From positions 294,007 to 358,006 of the forward strand of contig JAGWHK010000001.1 in the NCBI GenBank assembly GCA_028866775.1: a DNA stretch of 64,000 bases. The letters are read 5' to 3'. Shown one piece after another: positions 24,764 to 33,526 of the stretch. Source of the DNA: Microcaldota archaeon (lineage in GTDB: Archaea; Micrarchaeota; Micrarchaeia; Micrarchaeales; Micrarchaeaceae). The notes under the pieces were generated by a model, which searched no databases, had not been told where the DNA came from, and worked only from the letters and a program-made list of their open reading frames with translations. Within the stretch, counting starts at the first letter, position 1, and each line of letters opens with the position of its first letter. The translations under genes and the position numbers were made by a program.

Positions 24764-25317
24764 CCCATGACGAGGAGATAAAGATCGAGACCGATGCGGC
24801 TGGGGAGGAGGCCAAGGAGGATAAGACGGTCCCGCAGAATGGGAAGGAGCCTGAACCCCCGAAGGCGGCACAGGCGAAGGAGCCCGAGGAGGACATGAGG
24901 GAGAAGTTCCTCAGGCTTGCTGCTGAGTTCGACAACTACAAGAAGAGGACGAGGAAGCAGGTGGATGATGCTGGAGCAATGGGCAAGGCCAACCTGATAA
25001 GGGAGATCCTTCCAGTGATAGATGAGTTCCAGCTCGCCATGCTCGCAATCCAGAGGTCGCAGGACAAGGAGCTGGTGAAGGGAGTGGAGATGCTCTACTC
25101 CAACCTCATGGATACCCTGAAGAGGAGCGGACTCTCCGAGATAAAGGCAGAGGGGAGGTTCGATCCATTCAGGCATGAGATAATGATGGTCAAGGAAAGC
25201 CCTGAGAAGGAGGACACCATACTTGAGGTTGTCAAGAAGGGCTACGAGTTTAACGGGATGATGATAAGGCCGGCCGCCGTGATAGTGGCCAAGCCGAAGA
25301 ATGATGACAAGAAATGA
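24760..25317 (+). CDS. grpE: Nucleotide exchange factor GrpE
   Basis: The DnaK nucleotide-exchange factor. It has an acidic, unstructured N-terminal tail (about 45 residues), the long dimer helix with LRLAAEFDNYKKRTRKQ, and the C-terminal beta-wing with GRFDPFRHE and GYEFNGMMIRPAAVIV. At 185 residues it is full length. It overlaps the regulator gene (ATGA) and is followed by dnaK after 15 bases. Confidence 0.95.
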   Translation: MTHDEEIKIETDAAGEEAKEDKTVPQNGKEPEPPKAAQAKEPEEDMREKFLRLAAEFDNYKKRTRKQVDDAGAMGKANLIREILPVIDEFQLAMLAIQRSQDKELVKGVEMLYSNLMDTLKRSGLSEIKAEGRFDPFRHEIMMVKESPEKEDTILEVVKKGYEFNGMMIRPAAVIVAKPKNDDKK

Positions 25318-25332
25318 TATTTGGTGATGTAA

Positions 25333-27171
25333 ATGAAGATAATTGGAATTGACCTGGGAACATCCAACTCAGCGGCAGCAGTTCTGGAAGGTGGAAGGCC
25401 TGTTATAATTCCTAGCAGTGAGGGGATCTCGCTCTACGGCAAGGCCTTCCCGAGCTATGTGGCGTTCACAAAGGATGGGCAGAGGCTGGTCGGGGAGGCG
25501 GCAAGGAGGCAGGCGGTGGCCAACCCCGAAGGGACGGCTTCTGCGTTCAAGAGGAAGATGGGCACTGACTATGTATACAATATATTCGGCAAAAGCTACA
25601 AGCCGCAGGAGCTTTCCGCGATACTGCTGCAGAAGATAAAGGCTGACGCAGAGGCATTCCTAGGGGAACCTGTGACAAAGGCGGTGATAACAGTGCCCGC
25701 CTACTTCAACGACAACCAGAGACAGGCGACCAAAGATGCAGGAGAGATAGCCGGCCTTGAGGTGGTAAGGCTTGTCAATGAGCCCACCGCCGCGAGCCTG
25801 GCCTACGGCCTTGACAAGGGGGGCAAGGACATGAGGATCATGGTCTACGACCTTGGCGGAGGGACCCTTGACGTTACCATAATGGAGTTCGGTAAGGGAG
25901 TCTTCGAGGTAAAGTCCACAAGCGGGGACACCCAGCTCGGCGGAACAGACATGGACAATTCAGTGGTTGACTTCCTTGCCGGCGAGTTCAAGAACCAGAG
26001 CGGAATCGACGTGAAGGGAAACCTGCAGGCGATGCAGAGGCTCAGGGAGGCGGGAGAGAAGGCAAAGATAGAGCTGTCATCGACCCTTACCACTGAGATA
26101 AACCTGCCGTTCTTCGCCCAGGACAAGGACGGCAAGCCGGTCAACTTCACCTATTCATTCACAAGGGCGAAGCTGGAGAGCCTGGTCGTCCCGATCATAG
26201 AGAGATCCACAAAGCCGGTCATGCAGGCTCTGAAGGACGCGAAGATTGAGCCAAGCGGGCTGGACAAAATAATACTTGTCGGAGGACCCACCAGAATGCC
26301 CATAGTACAGAGGTATGTCGAGCAGCTCCTTGGCAAGAAGATTGAAAGGGGGGTCGACCCGATGGAAGCCGTGGCGCTCGGTGCCGCGGTCCAGGCAGGG
26401 GTCCTCACCGGGGAGGTGAAGGACATAGTGCTCCTCGATGTAACCCCGCTGTCGCTGAGCATAGAGACGCTTGGGGGTGTTGCAACAAGGATAATAGATA
26501 GGAACACCACGATACCTGTCAAGAGGTCCCAGATATTCACCACAGCGGAGAACAACCAGGGCAGCGTCGACGTTCACGTTGTCCAGGGTGAGAGGGCAAT
26601 GGCAAGGGACAACGTGGAGCTTGTTCGCTTCACACTCACTGGGATACCGCCCGCACCCAGGGGGATACCACAAATAGAGGTGACCTTCGACATAGACTCG
26701 AATGGCATACTCCATGTTACTGCCAAGGACAAGGGTACAGGCAAGGAGCAGTCGATGGACATAGTGGCCCCCCACAAGATGTCGAAGGACGAGATAGATA
26801 GGAAGATAAAGGAGTCCGAGGCGCATGAGGAGGAGGACAAGAAGGTACGGGACCAGGTGGAGACCAAGAACTCTGCCGAGTCGCTTGTCTATGCCACAGA
26901 TAAGTCGCTCGACGAGTACAAGGACAAGATACCGGCTGACCTCAAGAAGAAGATCGAGGAGGCGAAGAAGGAGGTCGAGGCTGCGATAAAGAAGAACGAC
27001 TTCGCTGCAATGAAGGAGAAGTCTGACGCGCTGGGGAAGGCGCTGCAGGAGATAGGCCAGGGCATGTACGGAGGGCAGGGGGGCCAGCAGGGTGCAGGGC
27101 AGCAGCCGCCACCGCCGGGCTCTGGAGGCTCGAACCCATATGAGGGGACCCAGGCGCCAGGGCCGGAATAA
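25333..27171 (+). CDS. dnaK: Chaperone protein DnaK (Hsp70)
   Basis: ATP-driven chaperone of 612 residues. The ATPase domain begins [15 protein letters not shown] and contains [12 protein letters not shown] (phosphate 2) and [10 protein letters not shown] (adenosine loop). The linker VLLDVTPLS leads into the substrate-binding domain, and the C-terminal lid ends in a Gly/Gln/Pro-rich tail. Complete and apparently functional. Archaeal Hsp70 systems are generally held to be ancient acquisitions from bacteria. Confidence 0.97.
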   Translation: MKIIGIDLGTSNSAAAVLEGGRPVIIPSSEGISLYGKAFPSYVAFTKDGQRLVGEAARRQAVANPEGTASAFKRKMGTDYVYNIFGKSYKPQELSAILLQKIKADAEAFLGEPVTKAVITVPAYFNDNQRQATKDAGEIAGLEVVRLVNEPTAASLAYGLDKGGKDMRIMVYDLGGGTLDVTIMEFGKGVFEVKSTSGDTQLGGTDMDNSVVDFLAGEFKNQSGIDVKGNLQAMQRLREAGEKAKIELSSTLTTEINLPFFAQDKDGKPVNFTYSFTRAKLESLVVPIIERSTKPVMQALKDAKIEPSGLDKIILVGGPTRMPIVQRYVEQLLGKKIERGVDPMEAVALGAAVQAGVLTGEVKDIVLLDVTPLSLSIETLGGVATRIIDRNTTIPVKRSQIFTTAENNQGSVDVHVVQGERAMARDNVELVRFTLTGIPPAPRGIPQIEVTFDIDSNGILHVTAKDKGTGKEQSMDIVAPHKMSKDEIDRKIKESEAHEEEDKKVRDQVETKNSAESLVYATDKSLDEYKDKIPADLKKKIEEAKKEVEAAIKKNDFAAMKEKSDALGKALQEIGQGMYGGQGGQQGAGQQPPPPGSGGSNPYEGTQAPGPE

Positions 27172-27182
27172 GGGAAGGATAG

Positions 27183-27902
27183 ATGTCAGGGGACTATTAC
27201 AAGATACTAGGAGTGGGCAAGAACGCCACGCAGGACGAGATAAAGTCAGCTTATAGAAGCCTCGCCCTTAAGTACCATCCGGACCGCAACAAGGACAAGG
27301 GTGCAGAGGATCACTTTAAGCAGGTTAATGAGGCATATGCGGTTCTTAGCGACCCGGAGAAGAGGAGGCAATACGACACCTTCGGCCAGGCGGGCTTCAA
27401 CCAGAGGTTCAGCCAGGAGGACATCTTCAGGAACTTCAACTTCGATGACATATTCAGGGACTTTGGCTTCGGAGGGGGATTTGACTTCGGGGACATAGGG
27501 CCGTTCGGGGGCTATCAGGAGCCGGAGCAGACCGGAGTAAACTTGTACCTCTCCTTTGACGACCTCAATAGGGGCGTTGAAAGGGAGTTTGAGGTCCAGC
27601 ACGTAAAGCGCTGCGACCACTGCGGTGGAACAGGTGGCGAGCCTGGATCGAAACAGGTGAAGTGTAGCACCTGTGATGGGAGAGGCCAAAGGAGAGTACA
27701 GAGGAACATGGGATTCGCAAGCTTCTCTATGATATCACCCTGCGACAAATGCAGAGGAAGAGGGAAGATATATGACAAGGCATGCAAGGAGTGCAGGGGG
27801 GAGGGAAGAGTGATTGTCAGGGAACGCTTCACGATAAAGGCAGGAAAGCCGGGAGGATCTGACAAGAAAGAGGACACGAGGAGGAAATTTGGGGTATTCT
27901 AG
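27183..27902 (+). CDS. dnaJ: Chaperone protein DnaJ (Hsp40), C-terminally short
   Basis: DnaK co-chaperone. It has a J domain with HPD (KYHPDRNKD) in the first 70 residues, a Gly/Phe region, and all four zinc-binding CxxCxGxG repeats ([32 protein letters not shown]). After the zinc finger only about 30 residues remain, against roughly 150 in standard DnaJ, so most of the substrate-binding beta-domain and the dimerisation tail are missing. The convergent gene ends 10 bases beyond the stop, leaving no room for a frameshifted remainder. It begins 11 bases after dnaK. Confidence 0.92.
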   Translation: MSGDYYKILGVGKNATQDEIKSAYRSLALKYHPDRNKDKGAEDHFKQVNEAYAVLSDPEKRRQYDTFGQAGFNQRFSQEDIFRNFNFDDIFRDFGFGGGFDFGDIGPFGGYQEPEQTGVNLYLSFDDLNRGVEREFEVQHVKRCDHCGGTGGEPGSKQVKCSTCDGRGQRRVQRNMGFASFSMISPCDKCRGRGKIYDKACKECRGEGRVIVRERFTIKAGKPGGSDKKEDTRRKFGVF

Positions 27903-27911
27903 GCGCATCTG

Positions 27912-28460
27912 TCAGAATAGATACGGTATTATCATGGCTGTCGATCTTGAATATTCCTCGTATTTCGCACCAAACTTCTGCCTGAGCGCGTTCTCTTCCA
28001 CATGAATGCGGTAGACGTAGGCGAGGCACAGCAGCACTACTATGGTTGCGCCAATGATCCATGACTGGGAGGCTATGCCGAACCCAAGGAATATCAGGAG
28101 CCCGCCGAAATATCCTGGATGCCGCACAAACCGGTATGGACCCTTCCTTACGAGTTTGTGGTCTCTGGCGATTACCACCACGTAGGTGAAGAATTTGCCG
28201 AGCGTGTAGGTGGACCAGAGCCTGACCAGCTCCCCGATGCATATCAGAGAGACCGCCAGGTAGGCGCCCCATAAGGGCAGCTGGACGATCCCAAGGTGTA
28301 TTCCAAACGCCTTGGCCAGGACGATTGCTGCCACAACAGAGTCCTCGCAGAGATACACTGCAATAAACGACAGCTTGTCCTTGGCGACAAACGCCTTGAG
28401 GAGGGACAGGGCGTTCATGCGCTCGATCTCCTTCCTGTACTTCATGGGTATGAGCGTCAT
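27912..28460 (-). CDS. Isoprenylcysteine carboxyl methyltransferase (ICMT)-like membrane protein
   Basis: A membrane methyltransferase of the ICMT/PEMT type. The C-terminal signature is HKLVRKGPYRFVRHPGYFGG for SAM binding, then HVEENALRQKFGAKYEEYS. Several membrane spans precede it. The substrate in archaea is unknown; lipids or small thiols are possible. The called start is ATG 28460, but the same frame is open for 29 more codons and encodes a further hydrophobic segment (NWLLFASIFFALAEG) without an ATG, GTG or TTG, so the real N-terminus may be longer. Confidence 0.8.
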   Translation of the reverse strand: MTLIPMKYRKEIERMNALSLLKAFVAKDKLSFIAVYLCEDSVVAAIVLAKAFGIHLGIVQLPLWGAYLAVSLICIGELVRLWSTYTLGKFFTYVVVIARDHKLVRKGPYRFVRHPGYFGGLLIFLGFGIASQSWIIGATIVVLLCLAYVYRIHVEENALRQKFGAKYEEYSRSTAMIIPYLF

Positions 28461-28597
28461 CTGGTTGAGTATCTGAGCCCCTTCAGCCAGGGCGAAGAAT
28501 ATGCTTGCAAAAAGCAGCCAGTTCGGTATATTGGTTACCAGTTCTATGGAATCAGCCCAACCTTATGGTAAGAAAAAGCCTAAAAGTTGCGTTAGAT

Positions 28598-30565
28598 TCA
28601 CTTCAGCCTTATGGAGTCTAGGTTCATTGGTGCCCGCGCATCGCAATGTAGTACCCTCCCGAGGCTTCTCGCGAGGTCTTCGCACTTGTGCTCTTCCCCG
28701 TGCATGGTGAATATCGTCTTCGGCCTTGGCCTCAGGTTCTCTACGAAGCTCATCAGCTGCCTCCTGTCGCTGTGTCCGGAGAAGCCCTCTATGGTCTTTA
28801 TCTCCATGTTGACCTTTATCGGCGCAAGCTTGCCCTCCTCATTAGGGAGCACCACCTCCTTTGACCCCGCCTGCAATCTCCTGCCCATTGAGTTGGAGCT
28901 GTTGAAACCGACGAAGAGCAGCATGTTCTTCGGGTCATCGGCCAGCCTCTTGAAGTACTCCACGCTTGCCCCTCCGTTCATCATTCCACCGCTCGCCAGT
29001 ATTATCGATGGCCCCTTCTCGAATATCTGTTCCCTCTCTCCCTTGATTATCTCGAAGATCTCGCTCTCGAACGGGCTCCTGTTGTTCAGTATTCTGTTCC
29101 TCAGGCTCTCCTTCAGGTATTCCGGGTATGCGGTGTGCATGGCGCTAGCCTCGAGTATCATGCCATCGAGGTATACCGGAGCCTCCATCTTGAACTCCGG
29201 CTTCTTTGTCATGTAGTTTTCCAGCACGAGCTGCATCTCCTGGGCCCTTCCCACAGCGAACAGTGGCACAAGCACCTTGCCTCCCCTGTCGATTGTCTGC
29301 TTCATCGCCTGCATCAGCTCCCTCTCGGCCTCATCCCTGCTTCTCGTCATGTCATTGTGGGCGCCGTAGGTGCTCTCTATGAAGAGTGCGTCTATCCTCG
29401 GATATCTTGTCGATGTGGGATCGTAGAGTCGAGTGAACCCGTACTTCATGTCCCCGGTGTGCACTATGTTGTACATGCCCTCCCCGATGTGGAGATGCAC
29501 TGTAGCGCTGCCGAGTATGTGGCCGGCGTTGTGGTAGGTCAGCTTCAGCTCGTCTGTTATGTTCGTGACCTCGCCGTAATCTCTCGTTATGGTGTGTATC
29601 AGCATCTTCCTTATGTCCTTCTCGTCATAGAGCGGGGTACCGCCGACCCTCTGGCTGAGCTTGACATAGTCGCTGAGCAGCAGGGCCATCATGTCTCTAG
29701 TGGGTGGCGTGCAGTATACAGGGCCCTCGTAGCCGTATTTGAACAGGTATGGCACGAAGCCCGTGTGGTCCATGTGGGCATGCGTCAGCACCACGGCATC
29801 CAGCTCGTTTATCGAGAGGTTCGCGCTGTCCAGGTAAGGGAATGCCTTGTTGACGTCCTTGTTGCCATTGTTGGCGTCAGCGCCCCTTATCGCAGGTTCT
29901 GGGCTCAGTCCGCAGTCGATGAGTATCTTAGAATGCGGGGTCTCCATGAGTAGGCTGCTCCTGCCCACCTCCCTGTAGCCGCCAAGGGCGGTTACCTTGA
30001 GCCACTCGCTCTTCCCGTTGTTCTTGTTTATTGACTTCCCCAAGCTTGACATGAACTTCTTCCTGAAGTCTGCCTCGTTGAACATCAGCTGTCTCACCCT
30101 AGCAAGGGTGTCGCTGGCCATTGTGGGGGTCCTAAGCACCTTTGGTGTCCAGCTCGTCTCCATCGCTATGCTCTTCAGGTTGGAGCCATGCTTCCCTATG
30201 ACCAGGCCTGGCTTTAGGGCCTCTATGTATACCTCTGAGAATTCCGGAACGAACTTTATGTTGTGGATTGTTGCCTCCTTCGGTATTATCCGCTCTATCG
30301 CTGCCTTGGCCTTCTCAGGCTCCATCAACGACTCCTGGGAGCTCCGGATTATGAGCTTCTTCTTTATCGAAGATGCTATGTTCCTTATCATCGAGTCGTC
30401 CCTGTACATCTCCTTCGAGTTGCTCAGGTAGACTACTATGTCAGGGCCCTCGAACTCTGCCTTTATGTAGCCCGCCTCGGGGGGCAGCATCTCCTTTATC
30501 CTTTCAAAAAGTTCCTTCGGTGTAAGAGGCGCTCTATCTTTTGCCTCGAAATCTCTCTCTTCCAA
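28598..30565 (-). CDS. KH-domain beta-CASP nuclease aCPSF1 (FttA transcription termination factor)
   Basis: Archaeal CPSF73-like ribonuclease, known as aCPSF1 or FttA, which cleaves nascent RNA and ends transcription. Two N-terminal KH-type domains are present, the second with GKHGSNL at 124-130. The metallo-beta-lactamase domain carries HAHMDH at 262-267 and the beta-CASP domain contributes FIESTYG and GFSGHSD. At 655 residues it is full length and typical. It lies 41 bases downstream of the proteasome beta gene on the same strand, a pairing seen in other archaea, so the two are probably co-transcribed. Confidence 0.95.
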   Translation of the reverse strand: MEERDFEAKDRAPLTPKELFERIKEMLPPEAGYIKAEFEGPDIVVYLSNSKEMYRDDSMIRNIASSIKKKLIIRSSQESLMEPEKAKAAIERIIPKEATIHNIKFVPEFSEVYIEALKPGLVIGKHGSNLKSIAMETSWTPKVLRTPTMASDTLARVRQLMFNEADFRKKFMSSLGKSINKNNGKSEWLKVTALGGYREVGRSSLLMETPHSKILIDCGLSPEPAIRGADANNGNKDVNKAFPYLDSANLSINELDAVVLTHAHMDHTGFVPYLFKYGYEGPVYCTPPTRDMMALLLSDYVKLSQRVGGTPLYDEKDIRKMLIHTITRDYGEVTNITDELKLTYHNAGHILGSATVHLHIGEGMYNIVHTGDMKYGFTRLYDPTSTRYPRIDALFIESTYGAHNDMTRSRDEAERELMQAMKQTIDRGGKVLVPLFAVGRAQEMQLVLENYMTKKPEFKMEAPVYLDGMILEASAMHTAYPEYLKESLRNRILNNRSPFESEIFEIIKGEREQIFEKGPSIILASGGMMNGGASVEYFKRLADDPKNMLLFVGFNSSNSMGRRLQAGSKEVVLPNEEGKLAPIKVNMEIKTIEGFSGHSDRRQLMSFVENLRPRPKTIFTMHGEEHKCEDLARSLGRVLHCDARAPMNLDSIRLK

Positions 30566-30605
30566 AAAATCACATGATCCGTAATGTCGTTCTTAGTGCA
30601 ATGGC

Positions 30606-31247
30606 TTACTTCTGCGGGCCCAGAGCCTTCTCCAGGTCCTTCCCTGAGTACTCGGTGTAGCCAGACTTTGTTATCGTCGTTATTATCATCCCACCACCCG
30701 TCGCAGAATTCCTCTTCATCGCCACGGACAGCGCCTTGGCGACCATCTTTATGCCCTCTTTGGTGGTTGTGCCCTTCTTGTACGTCTCCTCGAGGTACCC
30801 TATCGCCGGCTCAGTGCCGCTTCCTGTAGCAGTGTAGGTCAGCTCGTCTGTGTAGCCGCCCGCCGGGTCAAGGCTGTAGAGCTGAGGATCGCTCCCATCA
30901 ACCCCTCCGACGAGAAGTTGGACGTAGAACGGCACCATCTTGTTCTGCTGAAGTATGATTGAAAGCAGCGATGTCGCTGACTTCGGAGCCATAGGCCTGT
31001 TCTCGCTCATCTTGTAGATCTCATTCTGGGCCTTGAGTATCCTTATTATCTCCTGAGCATCGCCAACCATTCCCGCAATCGTCATGACGAGGTTGTTGTC
31101 GATCTTGTAGACCTTCCTCATCTCGGAGTTGCTTATGAAGGTGCCCATAGTGGCCCTCATGTCTGCCCCCATAACCACGCCGTCGCTGCAGACCACACCT
31201 ACCGTAGTGGTACCCTTGAGATATTTTGAGTAATCCGAATTCTCCAT
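30606..31247 (-). CDS. psmB: Proteasome subunit beta
   Basis: Catalytic subunit of the archaeal 20S proteasome. A 12-residue propeptide ending in KG precedes TTTVG, so Thr13 becomes Thr1 after self-cleavage. The catalytic partners Asp17 (GADMRAT) and Lys33 (MRKVYKI) are conserved in mature numbering. The longer frame to 31301 is rejected because a TATA element (31274-31280) lies 27-30 bases before this ATG. The alpha subunit is not in the window. Confidence 0.95.
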   Translation of the reverse strand: MENSDYSKYLKGTTTVGVVCSDGVVMGADMRATMGTFISNSEMRKVYKIDNNLVMTIAGMVGDAQEIIRILKAQNEIYKMSENRPMAPKSATSLLSIILQQNKMVPFYVQLLVGGVDGSDPQLYSLDPAGGYTDELTYTATGSGTEPAIGYLEETYKKGTTTKEGIKMVAKALSVAMKRNSATGGGMIITTITKSGYTEYSGKDLEKALGPQK

Positions 31248-31273
31248 AACTGCGCCTCTAATTGTTTTAACAG

Positions 31274-31280
31274 AATTATA
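31274..31280 (-). promoter_or_regulatory. TATA box for psmB
   Basis: TATAATT on the minus strand is centred about 30 bases before the psmB ATG, giving a leaderless or near-leaderless message for psmB and aCPSF1. Confidence 0.55.
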
Positions 31281-31386
31281 CAAACGAAGCCCCGCCATCA
31301 CAAAGCTTCTTCAAACCGGTCAGTTTGAAAACAAAAAATGTCAATAATAATCAGCAACAATACATATATAATGCTTTGCGGAGAGG

Positions 31387-31405
31387 GCGCGCTATATCAG
31401 CGCGC
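31387..31405 (-). terminator. GC-rich hairpin at the end of the TRAM gene
   Basis: GCGCGCT (31387-31393) pairs perfectly with AGCGCGC (31399-31405) around a 5-base loop and overlaps the TRAM gene stop codon. T-rich DNA follows on the minus strand further downstream. It may end the TRAM transcript or protect its 3' end. Confidence 0.45.
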
Positions 31406-31637
31406 TCCCGTTGCCGATGAACATGTGCCTTGGGTGATTGAGCTCCGCGTAAGCGAACGTCCGGTACACCTTGGTAATCCTGACGTCGTATGCATTGCCT
31501 ATGCGCGTCTTGGCGTTCTTGACAAAGACGACCATCTGGCCAACCTTGCCGATTCCTTCGCCGCGTGCACCCTTTGCGTCTACCTTCACGTTGTAGACCG
31601 AACCTTCCTCTACCTCTGCTGGTCTATATTCTCCCAT
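31392..31637 (-). CDS. TRAM-domain RNA-binding protein
   Basis: A small stand-alone TRAM protein (81 residues), a beta-barrel RNA binder which in archaea can act as an RNA chaperone in the manner of bacterial cold-shock proteins. The core is VEEGSVYNVKVDAKGARGEGIGK followed by MVVFVKNAKTRIG and YDVRITKVYRTFAYAE, i.e. the strands and G-x-G-x-A/G-K turn of TRAM (quoted in pieces). The start at ATG 31637 follows GGGTGG; a longer frame to 31673 has no family support. Confidence 0.87.
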   Translation of the reverse strand: MGEYRPAEVEEGSVYNVKVDAKGARGEGIGKVGQMVVFVKNAKTRIGNAYDVRITKVYRTFAYAELNHPRHMFIGNGSALI

Positions 31638-31770
31638 CCTTCCACCCAAATATAATGTGTGAAAACTTCCCAAACCCGTAGTTATAGCGGCATGAACATT
31701 AATAAAGGTGTTGTACAGATTGCGGTTATTTTGCTTCTACTTTTTGGCTTTTGCCCAATTGTAGTGGGGT

Positions 31771-32121
31771 TTACCTTCGGATTACCACTTGGGCGGTCGA
31801 ACAGCCGTTTTTTGAGCGGCCCACCAGATACCTGCTATTTTTGGGCAGGTGTGGTATTCTCGCCTCCAGAGAAAGGGCATGATTTATGTTTCCTTCCGCC
31901 CTGGCGAGGCGTGCTGCGTTCAGCATTAGCGCTCTGGTGGATCCCCGCACTGCAAACTCCCAGTTCTTTTTGAAGCTGAGTTTTCGGTGGCCGGTGAGAA
32001 CCGCATATGCTTCATTAAACTGCAGCATTGTTGCTTTGCCCGTTCGCCCAAATTCAGACATTATGCGGCATGCCGCCTCTATGTCCATGGGTTGATCGGC
32101 TTGCTTTATCTTTTGCGCCAC
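31771..32121 (-). CDS. Unknown small basic protein
   Basis: A 116-residue protein rich in Arg, Lys and Ala (RALMLNAARLARAEG in the middle) with no signal peptide and no domain I recognise. GTG start. The main support is a TATA element (TTAATATATC, 32160-32151) about 8 bases short of perfect leaderless spacing, and the lack of a better frame in this 600-base stretch. An overlapping plus-strand frame with a hydrophobic N-terminus at 31692 is considered less likely. Confidence 0.45.
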   Translation of the reverse strand: MAQKIKQADQPMDIEAACRIMSEFGRTGKATMLQFNEAYAVLTGHRKLSFKKNWEFAVRGSTRALMLNAARLARAEGNINHALSLEARIPHLPKNSRYLVGRSKNGCSTAQVVIRR

Positions 32122-32208
32122 ATTATCGCCACTAAGCCTCAGCTTGCCTTGATATATTAAACTTGTCTTCAGGTATTTTGCGGGCCTTTCCTGAGGCTAG
32201 GTTGATTT

Positions 32209-32238
32209 GAAAAAAGAAAGGATGCCCGTAAGGGCATC
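32209..32238 (-). terminator. Hairpin plus T-tract terminator of tfb
   Basis: Just after the tfb stop, GATGCCC (32221-32227) and GGGCATC (32232-32238) form a perfect 7-base-pair stem with a 4-base loop. On the minus strand it is followed by CTTTCTTTTTTC. T-tracts end archaeal transcription; the hairpin makes this look like an intrinsic terminator. Confidence 0.65.
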
Positions 32239-32243
32239 AAGAA

Positions 32244-33314
32244 TCAGAGGTTTACGTCGATGTTTAGCTGCTCCTTGAGCTCGCGGTACCTGTTCCTTAT
32301 CGTGACCTCTGTCACTCCGGCCACGTCAGCGACCTCCTTTTGGGTCCTCCTCTCTCCTGCGAGGGCTCCTGCAATGTAGACTGCAGCTGCGCTGACTCCT
32401 GTTGGGCTCCTTCCTGAGATGAGACCCTTCTTCATCGCGTTCTTGAGCAGCTGCACCGCCTTCTCCTGCGCGTCGCCGCTAAGCTTTAGCGCGTTGACGT
32501 ATCTCGGCACGTAGCTTATCGGATCCGTGAGCGGTATCTTGAGATCGAGCTCGTGTGATATGACACGGTACGCCCTCCCTATTTCCTTCTTCGGAAGCCC
32601 TGATATGCTTGCTATCTCATCGAGCGTCCTCGGCATTCCGGCCTGCCTGCAGGATGCGTATATTACCGCCTGCACGACGGTCTCGATCGGCCTTCCCCTT
32701 ATCAGGTTGTTCTGCACGCACTTCCTGTAGAGCAGCGCAGCACTCTCCCTTATGTTCTCAGGTAGTCCGAGGTAGCTTGAAACCCTGTTCAGCTCCGGGA
32801 GAGCTATCAGGTAGTTCCTCTCGCTTGAGCTTGCTATGCTAGCCCTCTTGTGCCACTTCCTCATCCTGTACAGCTGGGCCTGCCTCTTGCTTGGTATCCT
32901 GACTCCCCTTATGTCCTTGTTGTAAAGGTCAATCTCGGTGACAAGTCCCTTGTTGGGCTTGGTGTACCTTATGGGTGCGCCTGTCCTTGCCCTGGAGTTC
33001 CTCTGGTCAGCATCGAATGCCCTCCACTCCGGCCCGGAGTAGGTGGCGTTCTCTTCTATCACAAGTCCGCAGTTGTTGCAGACCAGCTCTCCCCTCTCGC
33101 TGTCGAAGACTATGTCTGTGCTGCCGCAGCTGGGGCACTTCCTGACCCTGCCTGCCAGGGCACTGGGATCAGGACCCATGGGTGCCTCCGGACTTGAGGG
33201 CGTCTCCCTGGTCGGGACAGCGTTCTCGACGCTTATCCTATTATTGTTGTCGAGCACGAGCTTCTTCTTTGCCATCGGCTTTGCCGAACTCTTTTGGGTC
33301 TTTTTGGTTGCCAT
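32244..33314 (-). CDS. tfb: Transcription initiation factor TFB
   Basis: Archaeal TFIIB homolog that recruits RNA polymerase to TBP-bound promoters. The zinc ribbon uses C60, C63, C79 and C82 (KCPSCGS and VCNNCGLV). A B-reader/linker region follows (WRAFDADQRNSRARTG), then two cyclin-like repeats and a C-terminal helix-turn-helix that reads the BRE (EVADVAGVTEVTIRNRYREL). The first 55 residues form an extra Lys/Ser/Pro-rich tail that is longer than usual. Only one copy is seen in the window. Confidence 0.95.
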   Translation of the reverse strand: MATKKTQKSSAKPMAKKKLVLDNNNRISVENAVPTRETPSSPEAPMGPDPSALAGRVRKCPSCGSTDIVFDSERGELVCNNCGLVIEENATYSGPEWRAFDADQRNSRARTGAPIRYTKPNKGLVTEIDLYNKDIRGVRIPSKRQAQLYRMRKWHKRASIASSSERNYLIALPELNRVSSYLGLPENIRESAALLYRKCVQNNLIRGRPIETVVQAVIYASCRQAGMPRTLDEIASISGLPKKEIGRAYRVISHELDLKIPLTDPISYVPRYVNALKLSGDAQEKAVQLLKNAMKKGLISGRSPTGVSAAAVYIAGALAGERRTQKEVADVAGVTEVTIRNRYRELKEQLNIDVNL

Positions 33315-33407
33315 TCTCTCACTCTTTTTGTAAACACAACAGGGCCGAAACCCCAGATAGGTTTTTAAAGTTTGCTAAAATCAGGCAGTAGTATTGTGTG
33401 GGGAAAA

Positions 33408-33419
33408 GATATATAAAGC
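33408..33419 (+). promoter_or_regulatory. Orphan strong TATA box
   Basis: AGATATATAAAG is as good a TATA element as any in the window and predicts transcription from about 33440 rightward. The ATG at 33441 is at exact leaderless spacing, but its frame runs antisense through the gene at 33527-34141 and looks like a shadow of it. About 85 bases (33441-33526) lie outside any gene. A small RNA is the alternative; I recognise no RNA family there. Confidence 0.45.
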
Positions 33420-33526
33420 TTTCGGTTTAGTTTGGGGTGGATGCGACGACAGGCCAATGACCAGGAGCAGGGGAAAAGTTGGAGCATAAGGCTTGTAGAG
33501 ACTGCACTATACCTTTGGTACGGGGG

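Noticed and set aside
24280-25176. A 298-codon minus-strand frame across the regulator and grpE
   Set aside because: Exact antisense of two clearly recognised genes; Leu/His/Ser-rich shadow composition.
29135-29953. Long plus-strand frame in the aCPSF1 region
   Set aside because: Antisense shadow of a fully conserved nuclease gene.
31692-31973. Plus-strand frame with a hydrophobic N-terminus (MNINKGVVQ...)
   Set aside because: Most of it is antisense to the minus-strand gene at 31771-32121, the C-terminal half is Trp/Pro-rich noise, and the minus-strand gene has better promoter spacing. A short membrane peptide cannot be fully excluded.
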